Of a stretch of 64,000 nt of DNA, positions 36,597-48,583 are shown piece by piece. The stretch is from Gigaspora rosea. Taxonomy: Eukaryota > Glomeromycota > Glomeromycetes > Diversisporales > Gigasporaceae. A program made the translations under genes and the position numbers. Location: positions 415,612 to 479,611 of the forward strand of contig QKWP01000006.1 of assembly GCA_003550325.1 (NCBI GenBank), given 5' to 3'. Position 1 is the stretch's first letter; every line of letters starts with the position of its first letter. The notes under the pieces are model-generated. The model had not been told where the DNA came from and did not search any database. It saw only the letters and a program-made list of their open reading frames with translations.

Positions 36597-36965
36597 TAGG
36601 CTATACAAAGTTAATTTTTTATTTTACATAACATGGTGTTCCAAAATTCAAATAGGCGAGTTAGATCATTTTTTTATTTATTTATTTTTTTAATCTATTG
36701 TAAATTAATAAGCTCATGTTACACATATAAGGCCATTCGCAAAGTTAATTTTTTCAGTTTGTATAATATGGAATCAAAAATTTTTTTTAATTAAATCTAT
36801 TGGTTAATTCTGAAAAATTAAGGTCACAATCAAGCGACACTGGAGAAAAACTAAATAACAAAAACAGAATAATTAGCACAGTTAGAATTAAAAAAATTTT
36901 TTTGAAAAATTGGATTAGCAAGTTATACAAAACGAAAAACTAACTTTGCATAGCCTTATCTGTAA
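36597..36965. mobile_element. Decayed TIR element(s), GCTATGCAAAGTTAG termini
   Basis: 36730-36770 (AAGGCCATTCGCAAAGTTAA) and 36925-36960 (TTAACTTTGCATAGCCTT-like) are inverted. A third copy of the terminus (GGCTATACAAAGTTAAT) at 36599 implies a second, truncated or nested copy. No coding. Confidence 0.5.
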
Positions 36966-37146
36966 TTTCGATAATTTTTGAGTTATCTAAGAACATAATA
37001 CATAATATATATCATATAGTGGATCAAAATCAGGTAAAATATCTCTATCATTATCAGACTGCCTTAAGATTCAAATTGTATTTGTTGTGATCTATTTTGA
37101 TTTTATTGTTTTTACTTAATATTCTATTTAGTAGAATCAACTCACC

Positions 37147-37513
37147 AAAAATTACTTTACAGACAACTTAGTTCGCAGAGAATTTAATTACAGATAAGGT
37201 TATTTTATAGTTGATTATTCATAAATAAGTTTATTTTATTGGCAGTTATATCAATGATATTAGATTTCATAGACAAATTAATTCTAGTCATTGTCATTAG
37301 AGTTAAGTTTAAATTTGCCGTAAATTCTCAAAATATTGGGCATGGCGTTGTTTTGAAAATTTATAGTAAAGCTAGTATAATTTATGAAGAAATCGTTGGC
37401 TAAATATAGTCTAAATATATTGTTAACAAACTGAATTCATTTGTGAATTAACTGTCTGTAGAAAAATCTTGTCTGTAAATTAATTGAAATAAGTTGTCTA
37501 TAAAGTGATTGTT
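37147..37513. mobile_element. MITE, ~367 bp, TTTACAGACAACTT termini
   Basis: About 90-bp inverted arms share ATYACTTTAYAGACAACTTA and TTTACAGAC(A/T)A words. Interior non-coding; the target duplication was not resolved. Confidence 0.6.
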
Positions 37514-38760
37514 AGTGATTTAATATGAAATGTATAACAAAGTATACAAAGATAAAATAAAAATAAATTTGGAATAGCTCATTTGTTAATAAAGTCGACC
37601 AGAATTATAACAAGTATTATAATGTTGGGCAATGTTATTGTATCATAACAATAACAATTTTGTTAGTAGAATTTAAGAGTTTATTTTATTACAATGAAAA
37701 ATAAAATATAGAGAAGTATAAGTATTACACAATATATGTAATCGCAGAATTAATATAAATAAAAAGAGCAAAAGTTAGTTTTTTGACTGTAATAAAAAAA
37801 GAAAAAAGAAGCATATAATAAAGATACTTATACCTAAAAGTTGTTTCAGTATGTGTCTTGTTCCAAGTAAGATGTTTACAAATTGATGACCAATTGAGAA
37901 AAATAACAGTTACATCTGTAACTGTCTAATTCTGTGATATGCAACGTTTCTGGTTTTAGCATGAAGCTACCCTCATTATAATATGATACAATGAAACTAA
38001 TTTGTAATAGTGAAACCTGCTTTGATCATCACATTATAGTAAAATCTGTCTTTATTATAATAAAAAAATAATAAAATGCATACTCAGATTTCATTCTGTT
38101 CTATTAAAATTCATCACATGTTACACTAATTATGCTTTAAACTATATAAAACAAATACTTTGCTTTATACAATTTAGCTACACCTTTAGTTATAATAGTA
38201 AAATTTTAATAAATATAGTAGTTGAAACAATTATACTTCTATATGTTGTAAAGTTTTTCTAAGTTGGCTCAAATTTTTTGTAGTTATACAAAAATGATTA
38301 ATTCTAATTGGTTGAATCTATATTGTTTACAATCATGATTGGTTGATCACCTGATTTCATATGATTACAACGTGATTACTATTAAAAATGATCTACATTT
38401 ACCCTACCCTTAAGAAATTCTTATTACTGTATTTTTGCTTGATTTATACTCAGGTATATAAGTGTACAGTATACTTATACAGTAATCTGCAAAAAAAATC
38501 AAAAAAATTTTAATGTTATAATTTAAAAATATATACTGTACAAATATTTCACTGGTTAATCAAAATTTTAAGATCACATAATGTAAAGTTTGTATATCAA
38601 AATTTACTACAGTAAGTATAATATAAATTGCTGAGTTACAATCTTTACATATGATTTTATGATTTGGTTGACTAGCAAAATTTAATTAATTTAGTTTTAA
38701 TTTTATTTATCTGATTATTTTTTAATAATTTATTTTATTTTTATTGATAATTAAATATGC
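37514..38760. other. AT-rich spacer, no gene
   Basis: Several short CATTATAATATGATACAATG-like inverted words (37975-38060) suggest MITE debris. Nothing coding. Confidence 0.35.
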
Positions 38761-38865
38761 TACAAAGTAACTAATATGTTGAAAATAGATGTAGAGGAAG
38801 AAAGTATTTGTGTTGAAAGAGCGGAAGTAGTAATGTCAGAAATGAAGAGGTTTCAGAGAAGGAGA

Positions 38866-39035
38866 GATTGTTAGGGGTTGTCAAGAAAGAGAAGCTTGCC
38901 AGTAAAAGAAAGGTTGTCAGTGAATAGAAGGTTGTCAGGAAAAAGAAAGATTGTCAAAGAAAGAGAGAGTTGTGAGGAAACAAAAGGATTGTTAGAAAAA
39001 GAGAAGGTTGTCAGGTTGTCAAGGGAATGCGAAAA
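38866..39035. repeat. Purine-rich minisatellite, GGTTGTCAG core
   Basis: About eight irregular copies (18-25 bp) of GAAAGAGAAGGTTGTCAG. One strand is almost all purine apart from TTGTC. It keeps open frames in both directions because of the repeat; I do not consider it a gene. Confidence 0.75.
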
Positions 39036-39291
39036 GAATGTTATTAGAAAGCTTGTAATTGTCAAGCAAGCTATTATTATGTAAATAGTTGTTAGCTAAA
39101 TATACTGATCAAAATTTTTAATATGATAGGCTGAAATAAAGAAGATTATAAGCGATATATAACAAAACAATCATTATATAAAATTGGGTAAAAGATATTT
39201 GACTAATTAATATAACCATATAAATATCTATCATTCGATATCTTGTTGGCATATTAATTTTTTAAAATATAAACCAAAAAAAGGCTGATAT

Positions 39292-40403
39292 TACCATATA
39301 TTCCCGAAAATAAGCTACCTTTTTTTGGCAGTTTTTAACTCAAAAAATTGGGGTAGCTTATTTTCGGGATATAGAAGCTTTTAAGCCATTTATACTTAAC
39401 ACAAGAGGTAGCTTATTGTTGGGTATTTATTTTTAAAAAAAGGTTCTTATGCGCAAATGGGTTTTGTACACATATATATACTTATATACTTAAATACTAT
39501 CTGTTTTAGCTCTAGTATATATGTATGATATACCGATTTGTCTTTCAATTAACTTATTTTTTTTATATATATTTTTATTTAAAATTTTTTTTATCTATGT
39601 TTTTTTAAATTTTTTTTTATTTTAATTTTTTTTTGTGTTTTATTTATTTTTTTTTTTTTTTTATTTTTAATTTTTTTTTTGATTTTAATTTTTTTCTATT
39701 TTTTTTTTAATTTTTAATTTTTAATTATTTATTTTTTTACTTTTTTTTAACTGTTTTTTTTTAACTTTTTTAAATCCAGTTGTTTTTTTTTGATTTCTTA
39801 TTTATTTATTTTTTTATTAATTTTTATTTTTTCGAATTTCTTCTTTTTTAACAGCCTTTATATTTTTATAATTTAAGTTTTAATTAATTTTTTTAACTTA
39901 TTTATTTATTTTTTCTTTTCGATTTATTTATGTTCTTTTTTTGTTTATTTTTTTTATTATTTTAATTATTTTTTTTATTTAATTTATTTATTTATAATAA
40001 TTTATTTTTTGATTTAATTATCATTTTTATTTTACTTTATTAATTTATTTATTCAATTTTTTAATTTTAGTACAGTTCACTAAAGAAATCAAGTTAGCAT
40101 GAGAAAAAAATACCAGTATGTATGCATATATACAATAGTAAATATGTATGCATGTATGTATGTAAATCCTCGGTTAGAAAATAATAGCATGATATTGTGA
40201 TAGTAAAAAAAATGTTTCCTTGTTATTTTCCCACTGGGAAAATTTGAAAGGTAGCTTATTTTCGGAATAAAAAAATTTACTATTGTTTTCGGCTTGAAAA
40301 TATGAGGTAGCTTATTTTTAGGTTTTAGAGGTTTTTAGGTTTTTTGCTCGAAACTAAGGGGTAGCTTATTTTCAGAGTAGCTTATTTTTGGGAATATACG
40401 GTA
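39292..40403. mobile_element. TIR element with T-rich core, ~1.1 kb
   Basis: Termini TACCATATATTCCCG and CGGAATATACGGTA-like are inverted. GGTAGCTTATTTTCGG recurs five or more times near both ends. ATT occurs at both edges as a possible 3-bp duplication. 39550-40080 is an extremely T-rich tract. No coding. Confidence 0.65.
39550..40080. repeat. T-rich low-complexity tract (~530 bp)
   Basis: Runs of T broken by A/AA with few C or G. Strand-asymmetric, the mirror of the A-rich tract at 29540-30110. Confidence 0.85.
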
Positions 40404-40486
40404 TTAAAGTTGATATAATAACTAAATATTGGCTTATGATATAAACCAATATTTTAATGAACAACTACATTATAAAAAGATATAAT

Positions 40487-40725
40487 GGGGTCTTTGCCTT
40501 GAAAATGACCTTATGGGACTATGTAGATCTTATGAATAAAAATTAAAATTTCTAGCTATCCAGTAATCCAATTCAAATAAACTTTTTTTTGTTTTGTAGA
40601 GCTTAGTGAGTTTTACAAAATAAAAAAATGTTTATTTGAATTGGATTACTGGGTGGCTAGAAACTTTAATTTTTATCCATAAGATCTACATAGTCCCATA
40701 AGGTCATTTTCAAGGCAAAGACCCC
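40487..40725. mobile_element. Palindromic MITE, 239 bp, TAAT-flanked
   Basis: Arms of about 100 bp are inverted copies: GGGGTCTTTGCCTTGAAAAT...ATTTTCAAGGCAAAGACCCC. TAAT occurs on both sides (40483-40486, 40726-40729). Short unpaired centre near 40608. No coding. Confidence 0.82.
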
Positions 40726-40942
40726 TAATACTAAGTAGTTAAACTATTAATTATAATCAAAATTTATACTAATATATTATTATTTTATGTTAACATATAA
40801 CAATAAATTAGTGATATTATATACTTCTTAATGATATATTACCAATTCTATTAATTTATTTTTTTAAACTAAATTTAAACTATTATTTGGTTGATTGATT
40901 TATTTTTTATTTTTATTTTCTAATATATTTCTGATTATATAC

Positions 40943-40990
40943 AGTGGCCTACTATATTATTGTGGACACTTTTTAAAAATTTATACAGAG
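40943..40990. mobile_element. Lone Tc1/mariner terminal repeat
   Basis: CAGTGGCCTACTATATTATTGTGGACAC matches the ends of the relic at 22879-23821. No partner terminus nearby; a deletion remnant. Confidence 0.65.
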
Positions 40991-41495
40991 CTAAATATAT
41001 AAGATATTAAGCTAAAAATTAAATTATAAATTCTTTAATTCTATATCTTTTAAATAAAAAAAAGTTTAAAAATTTTATGCTACAGTTTTTAAATAATTAA
41101 ATTTAAGTAAAATTTTAGATTTTTAAGTTTGACCAGTTTTTATTGTTGTACAAAATTAATTAAAAAAATAACTGCTTAGTAAAAATTAATTTTTTATTAA
41201 GCTAATTGAACTTCAAAAATAAGCAAAAATTATTTAGCATAACAAATTACATATAATCCCAAAATTTTTTAAAATTTTAAAAAAATTTAAGGTAGTTTTT
41301 ATTTCTAAATATAAAAATGCAATTTTTAATTCAAAATTATATTAATTACCAAATATAGTAATTTTATTACTATAAGCTTATATAGGGGACGTCTAAAGTG
41401 GTGGCAACTCATATTTCTTAATAATTTTCTCGGTTAACTTTAGGGTTAGGGACATCTTATATTAGGGTTAGGCTAGGTTTTAGATAAATATATAT
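40991..41495. other. AT-rich spacer, no gene
   Basis: Only AT-rich sequence. GGGGACGTCTAAAGTGG at 41390 echoes GGGGTCATCTAAAGCTG at 18277, so a piece of the same old repeat may lie here. Confidence 0.35.
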
Positions 41496-41499
41496 AAGC

Positions 41500-42010
41500 A
41501 AATTTGCCTTTGGTCATGCTTTTGGTCATGCTTTTGGTTATGCTTTTGGTCATGCTTTTGGTCATCGTTTGGTGGTACTTTACATTGTAGTTTGGTGGTG
41601 TTTTGGTTATAGTTTGCTTTTGGTCGTCATTTGTTGGTGCTTTTTGTTGTCGTTTGTTGGTGCTTTTGATCGTTATTTGGTGGTGCTTTTGATCATTTTT
41701 TGGTGGTGCTTTTGATCATGCTTTGATCATCATTTGGTGGTGCTTTTGGTTATCAGTTTGTGGTACTTTTGGTTGTCATTTGATGGTGCTTTTGGTTGTC
41801 ATTGGTGGCCCTTTTTGTTATTGTTGGTAGTGCTTTTGTCATTGTTTGGTAGTGCTTTTAGTTGTCGTTTGGTAGTGCTTTACGTTGTTAGGTAGTGCTT
41901 TTGGTTGTAGTTTGGTGGTACTTTGATTATTGTTTGTTAGTGCTTTTGGTTGTTATTTGGTAGTACTTTAATTGTTGCTTGTTTTTTTAATTGTTGTTGG
42001 CGCTTTTAGC
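41500..42010. repeat. Minisatellite GGTGCTTTTGGTYRTC
   Basis: More than twenty irregular 12-30-bp units of TTTGGTGGTGCTTTTGGTC. Non-coding. Confidence 0.85.
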
Positions 42011-42343
42011 CATTATTTGCTATACACTTGTAGTGTTTTTTTTTTGGATTTTGTCTTGGCATGTTTTTGTTAATTTTTTTATTTTTTATATTTGCTACTT
42101 AGTATTTTTTTTAATAAAAAATTGGTTTTAATAATACAGTATATAATAAAAAAAAAAAAGACTTCAAAAATTTTGAATTTTAATATTTGAACCAATTATA
42201 TTTGGGTAGTACAGGATAAAAACTTATATTCCCGAGTATAGAATAAAAGCCTCTACACCAGGTATAGGTTAAAAATGCCAAACTGGGGTAGATGTAATGA
42301 TCACTGGTATCACATGATATAAAATAACATACATATGTATATT

Positions 42344-43400
42344 GTGAGGTTTCAATTTGCAGGGGTTTTCTATATAATCACTAATTACCCCTGTACTCAA
42401 CTAAAACTCTACTTAAGTACTGGTCAAGACTTCTAAACCTTGAACTGGTAGGCGGAAAGAGGTGTGGAATGACTTGGTCCGGGTCTCAAGGTTCGGAGAG
42501 TCTTGTTACAGCAGAGTTGGAATTAAGATAAGTATATGGAATTTAATACGTCCTATTGTTCTTGTTTTTGGTTATCTTATTCTTTTACTAATCTTTGGGG
42601 TCTTCTTTCTTGTAGCTTATGGTATTCTACTGCTAGATTCTAATCACTGCTTCTCGTAATGATGGTCACGGGGAGTCACCAGAATCAGTGATACAGAGGC
42701 TTGATTTCAGAAATCGACAGTCGGTCGATAATGCGGGTCACAGGGTTGTTATTGTTCAATATAAGAGGTAATCATGCGGTAATCAAGACTTGATTTATTA
42801 TAAATACGATAAATTGGATACTGATTCTCTTTTTACTTTCCAGGTCCGATTAATAACGATTTGGGGATTTTATTGAAAGTCACGGGGACAAGAAGATTTC
42901 GGCGATAAAAGATTGTAAAGAACGATAATTTCAGTTGAGTGGTATAAAATAAGTATACGTTTTTATTTATAAAAAAAAATGTTACAAAGGGAAATAAGCA
43001 GTTCTATAGCTTACGCTTCTACTCTAATTTTGAAGGTTACTATCTGGGACTAACTAGAACTATTCGAAAACTGTTTTGACTGAGTGAACTAAAACTGAAC
43101 TGAACTATCCTTCCCTTCAGTGGACTTACGGCCCTTATATACTTTTTTGTTATAGACTAAAAATTGATTTGATGGATTCAATCGAGTCTATGGACTCTTT
43201 CGACTCTATCGAGTCTTTCGACTCCATTGCGTCTTTCGACTCTATTGAGTTCATTGAGTTACGGCCTTACTATAAATAGTAACGCTACAATATAATATTT
43301 AAAAATAGAAAATATACATATATATAGAAATAAAAAAATAAAAATAGACATCGAGCACAGCCTCAACTTCCGAGTACATAAGTCAGATTTGCCCTTGACA
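42344..43400 (-). repeat. 3' LTR (element orientation)
   Basis: On the minus strand starts TGTCAAGGGCAAATCTGAC and ends CCTCACA. Contains an 18-bp minisatellite of GAGTC/GACTC words (43175-43260), also present in the other LTR. Confidence 0.88.
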
Positions 43401-44272
43401 ACTCTCCCACTCTTATTTTCAAGTTCCACGAGAAAAAGGGAGAATTGAAGTTTGCGTACTTCTTTAAGCTAAGGCACCGACGACCTAGACTGGATTGAGC
43501 TTAATATCGGATTTCGGTCTTGTAAATATGTTTCTTTACTCTTCCCCAGTTTATCTTTTTCAACACCAATTCCGTTTGGATTGCAATATCCAACCTTATG
43601 GATATTGTAGTAGATACACTTTGACATTCCTCTGGGGCTTCTCTTAAGTCTTATTCAGCAGGTAATGCGGACATTTCCTTTCTTCTTTCCATCCCTATTT
43701 TTCGTTTTCATTTCTTTCTTTACTAATTGATTTTGTTTTCTTCTTTTCTTTTTGTTTGACTTCATTTCTTCTTTGTCTTTGACTCCAGTAGGTTTACTCG
43801 TGTCCCATACTTCGTGATAAATTCGAATTCTACTTTCTTGGATTTTCTTTAAGGGGTACTTGTTAGACTCTTTGCTAAGAAAAAAAGAAAAAATAGAAAA
43901 AAAAAATATATGCATTTCTTCGAATTGGACCCCACGACTCGCCCAATTCTATCCTGACCAACTGCACTCTACCGTCAGATCTGCTTTTATGTTTTTGCAG
44001 TAGGCCGTTTTAAGGTTCAGGATCCATGCATTGATTTGCCAATTTTATATAGCAATTAGGAGTTCCAAGGGCAAACTCAAGCCACTCTCAGTACAAATTC
44101 TTATTGCAAGATTCTCAAGATCATGAAAACTCTAGGTCCAGTTGTATGTACTTCATTGCTTGTAATGGAGGGTCTCAAATTTATAAATTTTATCTAAATC
44201 GTCTTGCAAAAAGTTCCTCCATATAGGTTCAATGCTCCAATCCTTGTAAAGGTTTTTATATAAAGAACTTAA

Positions 44273-44793
44273 TTGATGATCCAGATAAGATCAGCAGTAT
44301 TACTATATTGGGACAATAGTAAATTTTGGGGATAAGTACAATATAAATTTTTATTATATGCTTGAATCTAAGAATCGTACAATGAAAAGTATTTTTTTTA
44401 TTAAGTTAATAGCCAAAGTCAAATAATTAAAAGTTGTAGAGCTCACTGAGATGCATATAATGTGATTATATTATTCAAATTGGCCTTGTGTAGGTTAAAT
44501 TAATACTAAAAAACGATTGGCTAACTATATAAATTTTTATAAAAATTTTATATAGTCAGCCAATCGTTTTTTAGTGATAACTTAACCTACACTAGGCCAA
44601 TTTGAATAATATAATCACATTATATGCATCTCAGTGAGCTCTACAACTTTCAATTATTTGACTTTGGCTATTAACTTCATAAAAAAAATACTTTTCATTG
44701 TATGATTCTCAGATTCCAGTATATAGTAAATTTCATAGGAATTTGCCCCAAATTCTAATATAGAAATTCTGCAGATCATATCCGAATTAGTAA
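44273..44793. mobile_element. TTAA-flanked palindromic MITE nested in the LTR element
   Basis: Inverted termini (GATCCAGATAAGATCAGCA left; its relaxed complement right) and nearly palindromic interior centred at about 44540 (CGATTGGCTAACTATATAA). TTAA lies at both edges (44269-44272, 44794-44797). Same family as 25336-25707. It inserted after the LTR element did. Confidence 0.75.
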
Positions 44794-44929
44794 TTAACCT
44801 TATTCCAAGTTCCTGGATCTTATTTCGGATTCAGGGTAAAAAACTTTTTCTTTTTTTTCAATTCCTGTTGACTTGGAACATCTTCTAGATAATTTCAAAT
44901 ACTTCTTAGAGAACTTTTGAGAAATAATA

Positions 44930-45500
44930 TCCTACAAGTCTTTGGCAGAAGGTTGATTAAGCTTCTTATATCGTAGTAGGTAGGTAATTTTTTTATATTT
45001 ATGATAATCCAGGATCTCGGAATTTTGGTTTTGAGGATAAGTACAATGGGTCACGTTTTCAGAGGATCCACTAATGGTAGGTTCCAGTTGTCCTTGTTCT
45101 CCAAAATAACGAAAAAAAATCTACAGAGTCTTGGGTAAAAGATCAATCAGGCTTCTTGTATCATAGATTGTAGCAGGTAGGTAATGGTTTGATCTTTGTT
45201 GTAATTCATGACCTCAAATTTCTTGATTTGTCGTAGACATTTCTGCATTTTTAGTAGTTTTTGTCTTTTTTCGCTCTTGGATGATATCCTTTCGACGTTG
45301 AGATATAATTTTCAAAATTTATTATTATTATTTTTTTTTTGTTAGTCCACGGGTTCGAGTTCGATTCAATTTGGGGTACTTTTAGGATCATTTCGGAAAC
45401 CCCTCAAGAACATCTTTAGCGGAACGATTCTGAAGGTCTTAAACGAAAGATCGATAGGACTTCGGTATACTACCTGCGAGAGAGAAGATTGATAGGTAAG
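44930..45500. repeat. Diverged direct repeats in the LTR-element interior
   Basis: Three loose copies of a segment running from CTTTGGCAGAAGGTTGATTA... to ...GTAGGTAGGTAAT (about 44935, 45130, 45430). 43925-43993 also resembles 45627-45690 (GACCAACTGCACTCTACCGTC versus GATCAACCATGCTCTATCATC). Function unknown; no gene seen between 43401 and 45960. Confidence 0.5.
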
Positions 45501-45962
45501 CCATGAGAATTCTTGGTAACTTTGGGCGCAGCGTTGGGTAGCTAATTGTGCAACTTAGGTAGGAATTTCGGTGAAGATTGTAGGGGCTTTTGGTGTAACT
45601 TTTGAAACCTCAAAAATTAGGGTGATTAGGGCCCCTCAACTTGACCTAACCCATCCCGATCAACCATGCTCTATCATCAGGTCTGTTTTTCAAATTTTTT
45701 CTTGTAGATATTTCTTGGTCAATTCGTAGTAAGGTTTCAGCTTGTTTTGTATTTTTTTGCAAACTTTTCAGATTGTTCCGGCCCATTTATTTTTTCCGTT
45801 TACTCCAAGTTTACTGCTTAAAATGGGGTTGCATTTATCAGTTCATGATCGATTTAGAGTAATTGGATTGGAGTTGGAGTTTCCTGTTACGATTCTTAAA
45901 GATAAAGTGTTTCGTGATGATTAATCGATTTCTTTAACATCAGATAATCTATCGAATGGAAT

Positions 45963-47270
45963 CTATTCAATCGCTTTTTCATATTTCCAGACTCTAAGTT
46001 GGAATTCTTTCATACAACCATTAATATCTTTATTTCTACTCATCCATCTTGCTGTCACATCTAGGTCGCATAATAGATACCATACTGGTTGTGTTTTATC
46101 TTCATTACAAGGTGCACGCTTTCTATATTCATAGTAATATCTAATTTCTCTTATTGCAATATCATGACCTATTTTAGCAGATTTTCTATGGTAGATAGAT
46201 GTATCATAGTTATCTTTTTCAACTTTAGTCTTCTTACTATGCCCAAGATTATTTATTCTGCGAACACAATTTATTACCGCTAATCTTTGATTATATACTG
46301 ATACAGTAGGTTTATTTTCTAAATTGCTCTTTTTTACTATTAGCATATATAGAAGTAGCAGTAGAGTAATCCCGGTGCTAAATAATGTGTATCTGAAGGT
46401 AACTAGCTTGTCAGCTCTTTTTCTTTTTTGTTTATTTGGTGTCTTGGTTTTCCAATTGTTTTTAGTTTTAGCTTTTCCAAGATGCTTGGGCCCTATATAT
46501 CCTTTTGTTTTTGATCTATCATTATCTCTCTTTATACTATCCTGATAACCATTACGTGTTCGACTAGCTCTGTATATCTTCATTGGTATCTGATACTTAG
46601 TAGATGCCCGATGTTCATCTTGTTTAACTCTAATTCCATTTAGCAGATAATTGTTTTGACTTATTTGAGCTTTTTCAGCTTTATCAATGTATTCAATCCT
46701 CTCACCAGATTTGAATTCGACTTCTATAATGCTGGTTACAAAATTTTCACAATCATTTAGGCCCAACCAGTCCTCGGGGATCTTGTCGTTGCAAGGATAC
46801 CATGTTTCAGCATCATTGTCAGCATTTTTAGGCTCTTCAAGGTAGCTGCTAATATGGTTCGGGGTTATCTTCTCATAACCGGATTCATTGTCCAATTTGG
46901 GAGCTTCTATATTCGTTTTAATTTCTATACCATCTTGATATCCAGGATCGACTTTAAAGGTTCCTCCCATCTCCTGTGGTTTTTGAAAATTAGTAAATGT
47001 CTTGTGATAGTCGCTTTTAACTTCAATTTTATCAACATAGTTAATTTCTGCAGGTTTTCGGTCTAGAACTTTCGCTTTGATCTTAATTTTGTTCTTATAT
47101 TTATTTTCTTGGGCTTTAATTCCCTTGTCGTGACAGGCAAAAGGTGTATAAGGTTTGTCAGTTTGTTTTACCTCAAAAACTTTTTGATAATAAATGGGTG
47201 TCTTATGATTGTCTCCTTTGGATTCAATCCCATTGGCATGATTCAATTCAGCAGATTTTTGACAGCCCAC
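45963..47270 (-). CDS. Captured Sel1-like repeat / kinase-linker fragment (435 aa frame)
   Basis: A long frame inside the LTR element. It contains degenerate Sel1-like repeat phrases: YQKSAELNHANGI at the start; YYQK; HRASTKYQ with ASRTRNGYQDSIK; and YHRKSAKIGHD near residue 360. One hydrophobic segment (TGITLLLLLYMLIV, about residues 305-318) may be membrane-spanning. The C-terminus (WYLLCDLDVTARWMSRNKD, then CMKEFQLRVWKYEKAIE) matches my memory of the linker just before the kinase domain in Glomeromycotina Sel1/TKL-type kinases. Sel1 repeats are alpha-solenoid adaptors. This is host sequence picked up by the element, not a retroviral-type protein. Its repeats are far from consensus, so it may be drifting without function. 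It lacks a kinase domain, and no further gene is evident downstream. Confidence 0.6.
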   Translation of the reverse strand: MGCQKSAELNHANGIESKGDNHKTPIYYQKVFEVKQTDKPYTPFACHDKGIKAQENKYKNKIKIKAKVLDRKPAEINYVDKIEVKSDYHKTFTNFQKPQEMGGTFKVDPGYQDGIEIKTNIEAPKLDNESGYEKITPNHISSYLEEPKNADNDAETWYPCNDKIPEDWLGLNDCENFVTSIIEVEFKSGERIEYIDKAEKAQISQNNYLLNGIRVKQDEHRASTKYQIPMKIYRASRTRNGYQDSIKRDNDRSKTKGYIGPKHLGKAKTKNNWKTKTPNKQKRKRADKLVTFRYTLFSTGITLLLLLYMLIVKKSNLENKPTVSVYNQRLAVINCVRRINNLGHSKKTKVEKDNYDTSIYHRKSAKIGHDIAIREIRYYYEYRKRAPCNEDKTQPVWYLLCDLDVTARWMSRNKDINGCMKEFQLRVWKYEKAIE

Positions 47271-48055
47271 TGGAGCATTCCTTTTAACTTTTATATCTCT
47301 GGTGTTCTATATGCTTCCTTTGAATGCTTTGGCATTATTCGAATTAGCAGATAGCCTCTTGAGTTTGTTCGTTTGCTGTAAGTTATCTTTCGCTAATATG
47401 GCACTTCATGTTTACCTAGTTTAACCCTATTAACTTCATCAACTATTGAAGCATCTGTGACACTACTATCATTTGGATGACAGTATTTTGCCTTAGGTGT
47501 TCCATTGGTAGCACTCCTTTCTGTTAACTTTTGATATGATACAAATGCCTTATGTTTATTTTAAGTGTTTTTAGAGCTATATTGGCTATACCATCCAAGT
47601 TTACTCTGTTTATCAAGCTTAGGTTGGTTTTTAAAGTTTGTATCTGGTACTTGATCTAATTTCTAATTATATATACTTGAACTAATATTACTATTCTTTT
47701 TAGCTCTACTCTTATTTTCGCAGCAAAGTCTAATTTATGCTTGTGCTTTGAAGTAACCTTCAATATTTTCTTCCTTTGCAGATCTTTGATACCAATCGGA
47801 TGCCTTAGGTCTGTTCTTCTTGACTCTAACAACCTTATTCTTATCCATTTTAACAACAGTCTCCTTTTTTTGCCTTTCATCAAGGACAAATTTCTGTACT
47901 TTTGTATAATAAGCATCGCGATCTTCAGTAGTAAGCTTATTGTATTGGGATTTTATAGATAAAACCTCAGGGGTGGATGATAAGCATTTTGGGCTTTTAT
48001 TTTCAGGAATAATGGTAGAAGCTATATCAGCTTTATACACATTCTGCAAATTCAT
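47271..48055 (-). pseudogene. Gag-distal and Sel1-like region of the LTR element (fossil)
   Basis: A 106-aa frame at 47735-48055 is lysine/glutamate-rich (YTKVQKFVLDERQKKETVV). It ends in a Sel1-like phrase DWYQRSAKEENIEGY, which places the junction between element sequence and captured host repeat close to 47800. Between 47271 and 47735 further Sel1-like composition is visible but broken. Treated as part of the fossil. Confidence 0.5.
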
Positions 48056-48061
48056 TGTTTT

Positions 48062-48481
48062 TTAACTTGGATGAATTTGGAAGGATTGTCTACTTCGTGT
48101 TTTTGGAGCTAAAGGCACCCTAATATACGATGGTAAGTAGACTACTGGCACAGCTTCTTCATTTTTACTATCTATAATGTCCTCTAATATTTCTAGTACC
48201 AATTCAAAGGCTTGAAGAAGTTGTGAGTCATCGATGTAATCGTTTCCAAAGATTTCGTTTATAACCTTTTGGAATTTGGTAAGTTGGTCATCTGTCATAG
48301 TTGCAGATAAAATAGCCCACTGTTTTTCTAGCTTCTTCACCTCAGGACATTTACCAACTATATGCCCTTTTGTTTTACAGGATATGCACCATACTTCTTT
48401 TCGAATGTTTCTGCAGGCTATTTCTCTTCGGGGTCCCCATATCTTGCCAAGCTTTGTAATTGGGTTTCTTCTTCTTTGCAA
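48062..48481 (-). CDS. Gag-like protein with CCHC zinc knuckle
   Basis: A 139-aa frame a short distance inside the 5' LTR and primer-binding-like site, where gag belongs. It contains CISCKTKGHIVGKC, a C-x2-C-x4-H-x4-C zinc knuckle for nucleic-acid binding, followed by an acidic helical segment (QLLQAFELVLEILEDI). The N-terminus is basic (MQRRRNP). It is short for a full gag and no capsid-like domain is recognised. Part of the LTR element described above. Confidence 0.6.
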   Translation of the reverse strand: MQRRRNPITKLGKIWGPRREIACRNIRKEVWCISCKTKGHIVGKCPEVKKLEKQWAILSATMTDDQLTKFQKVINEIFGNDYIDDSQLLQAFELVLEILEDIIDSKNEEAVPVVYLPSYIRVPLAPKTRSRQSFQIHPS

Positions 48482-48583
48482 TAATTATTTCTTCCTATAT
48501 TCAGGCTTGTTTAGATGAATTTGTTCAAAACTCTTAGTTTAATTCAGGTATGTTAAAAAGTTCATCTCATAGTCACCACCAAT

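Noticed and set aside
38871-39084. Overlapping 64- and 68-aa frames on both strands
   Set aside because: Both are translations of a purine-rich minisatellite.
41500-42010. CRISPR-like direct repeats
   Set aside because: Units are irregular and degenerate with no unique spacers; a eukaryotic minisatellite.
43655-43915. 86-aa lysine-rich minus-strand protein
   Set aside because: Low-complexity K/R/E translation of a T-rich stretch inside the LTR element, with no recognisable domain.
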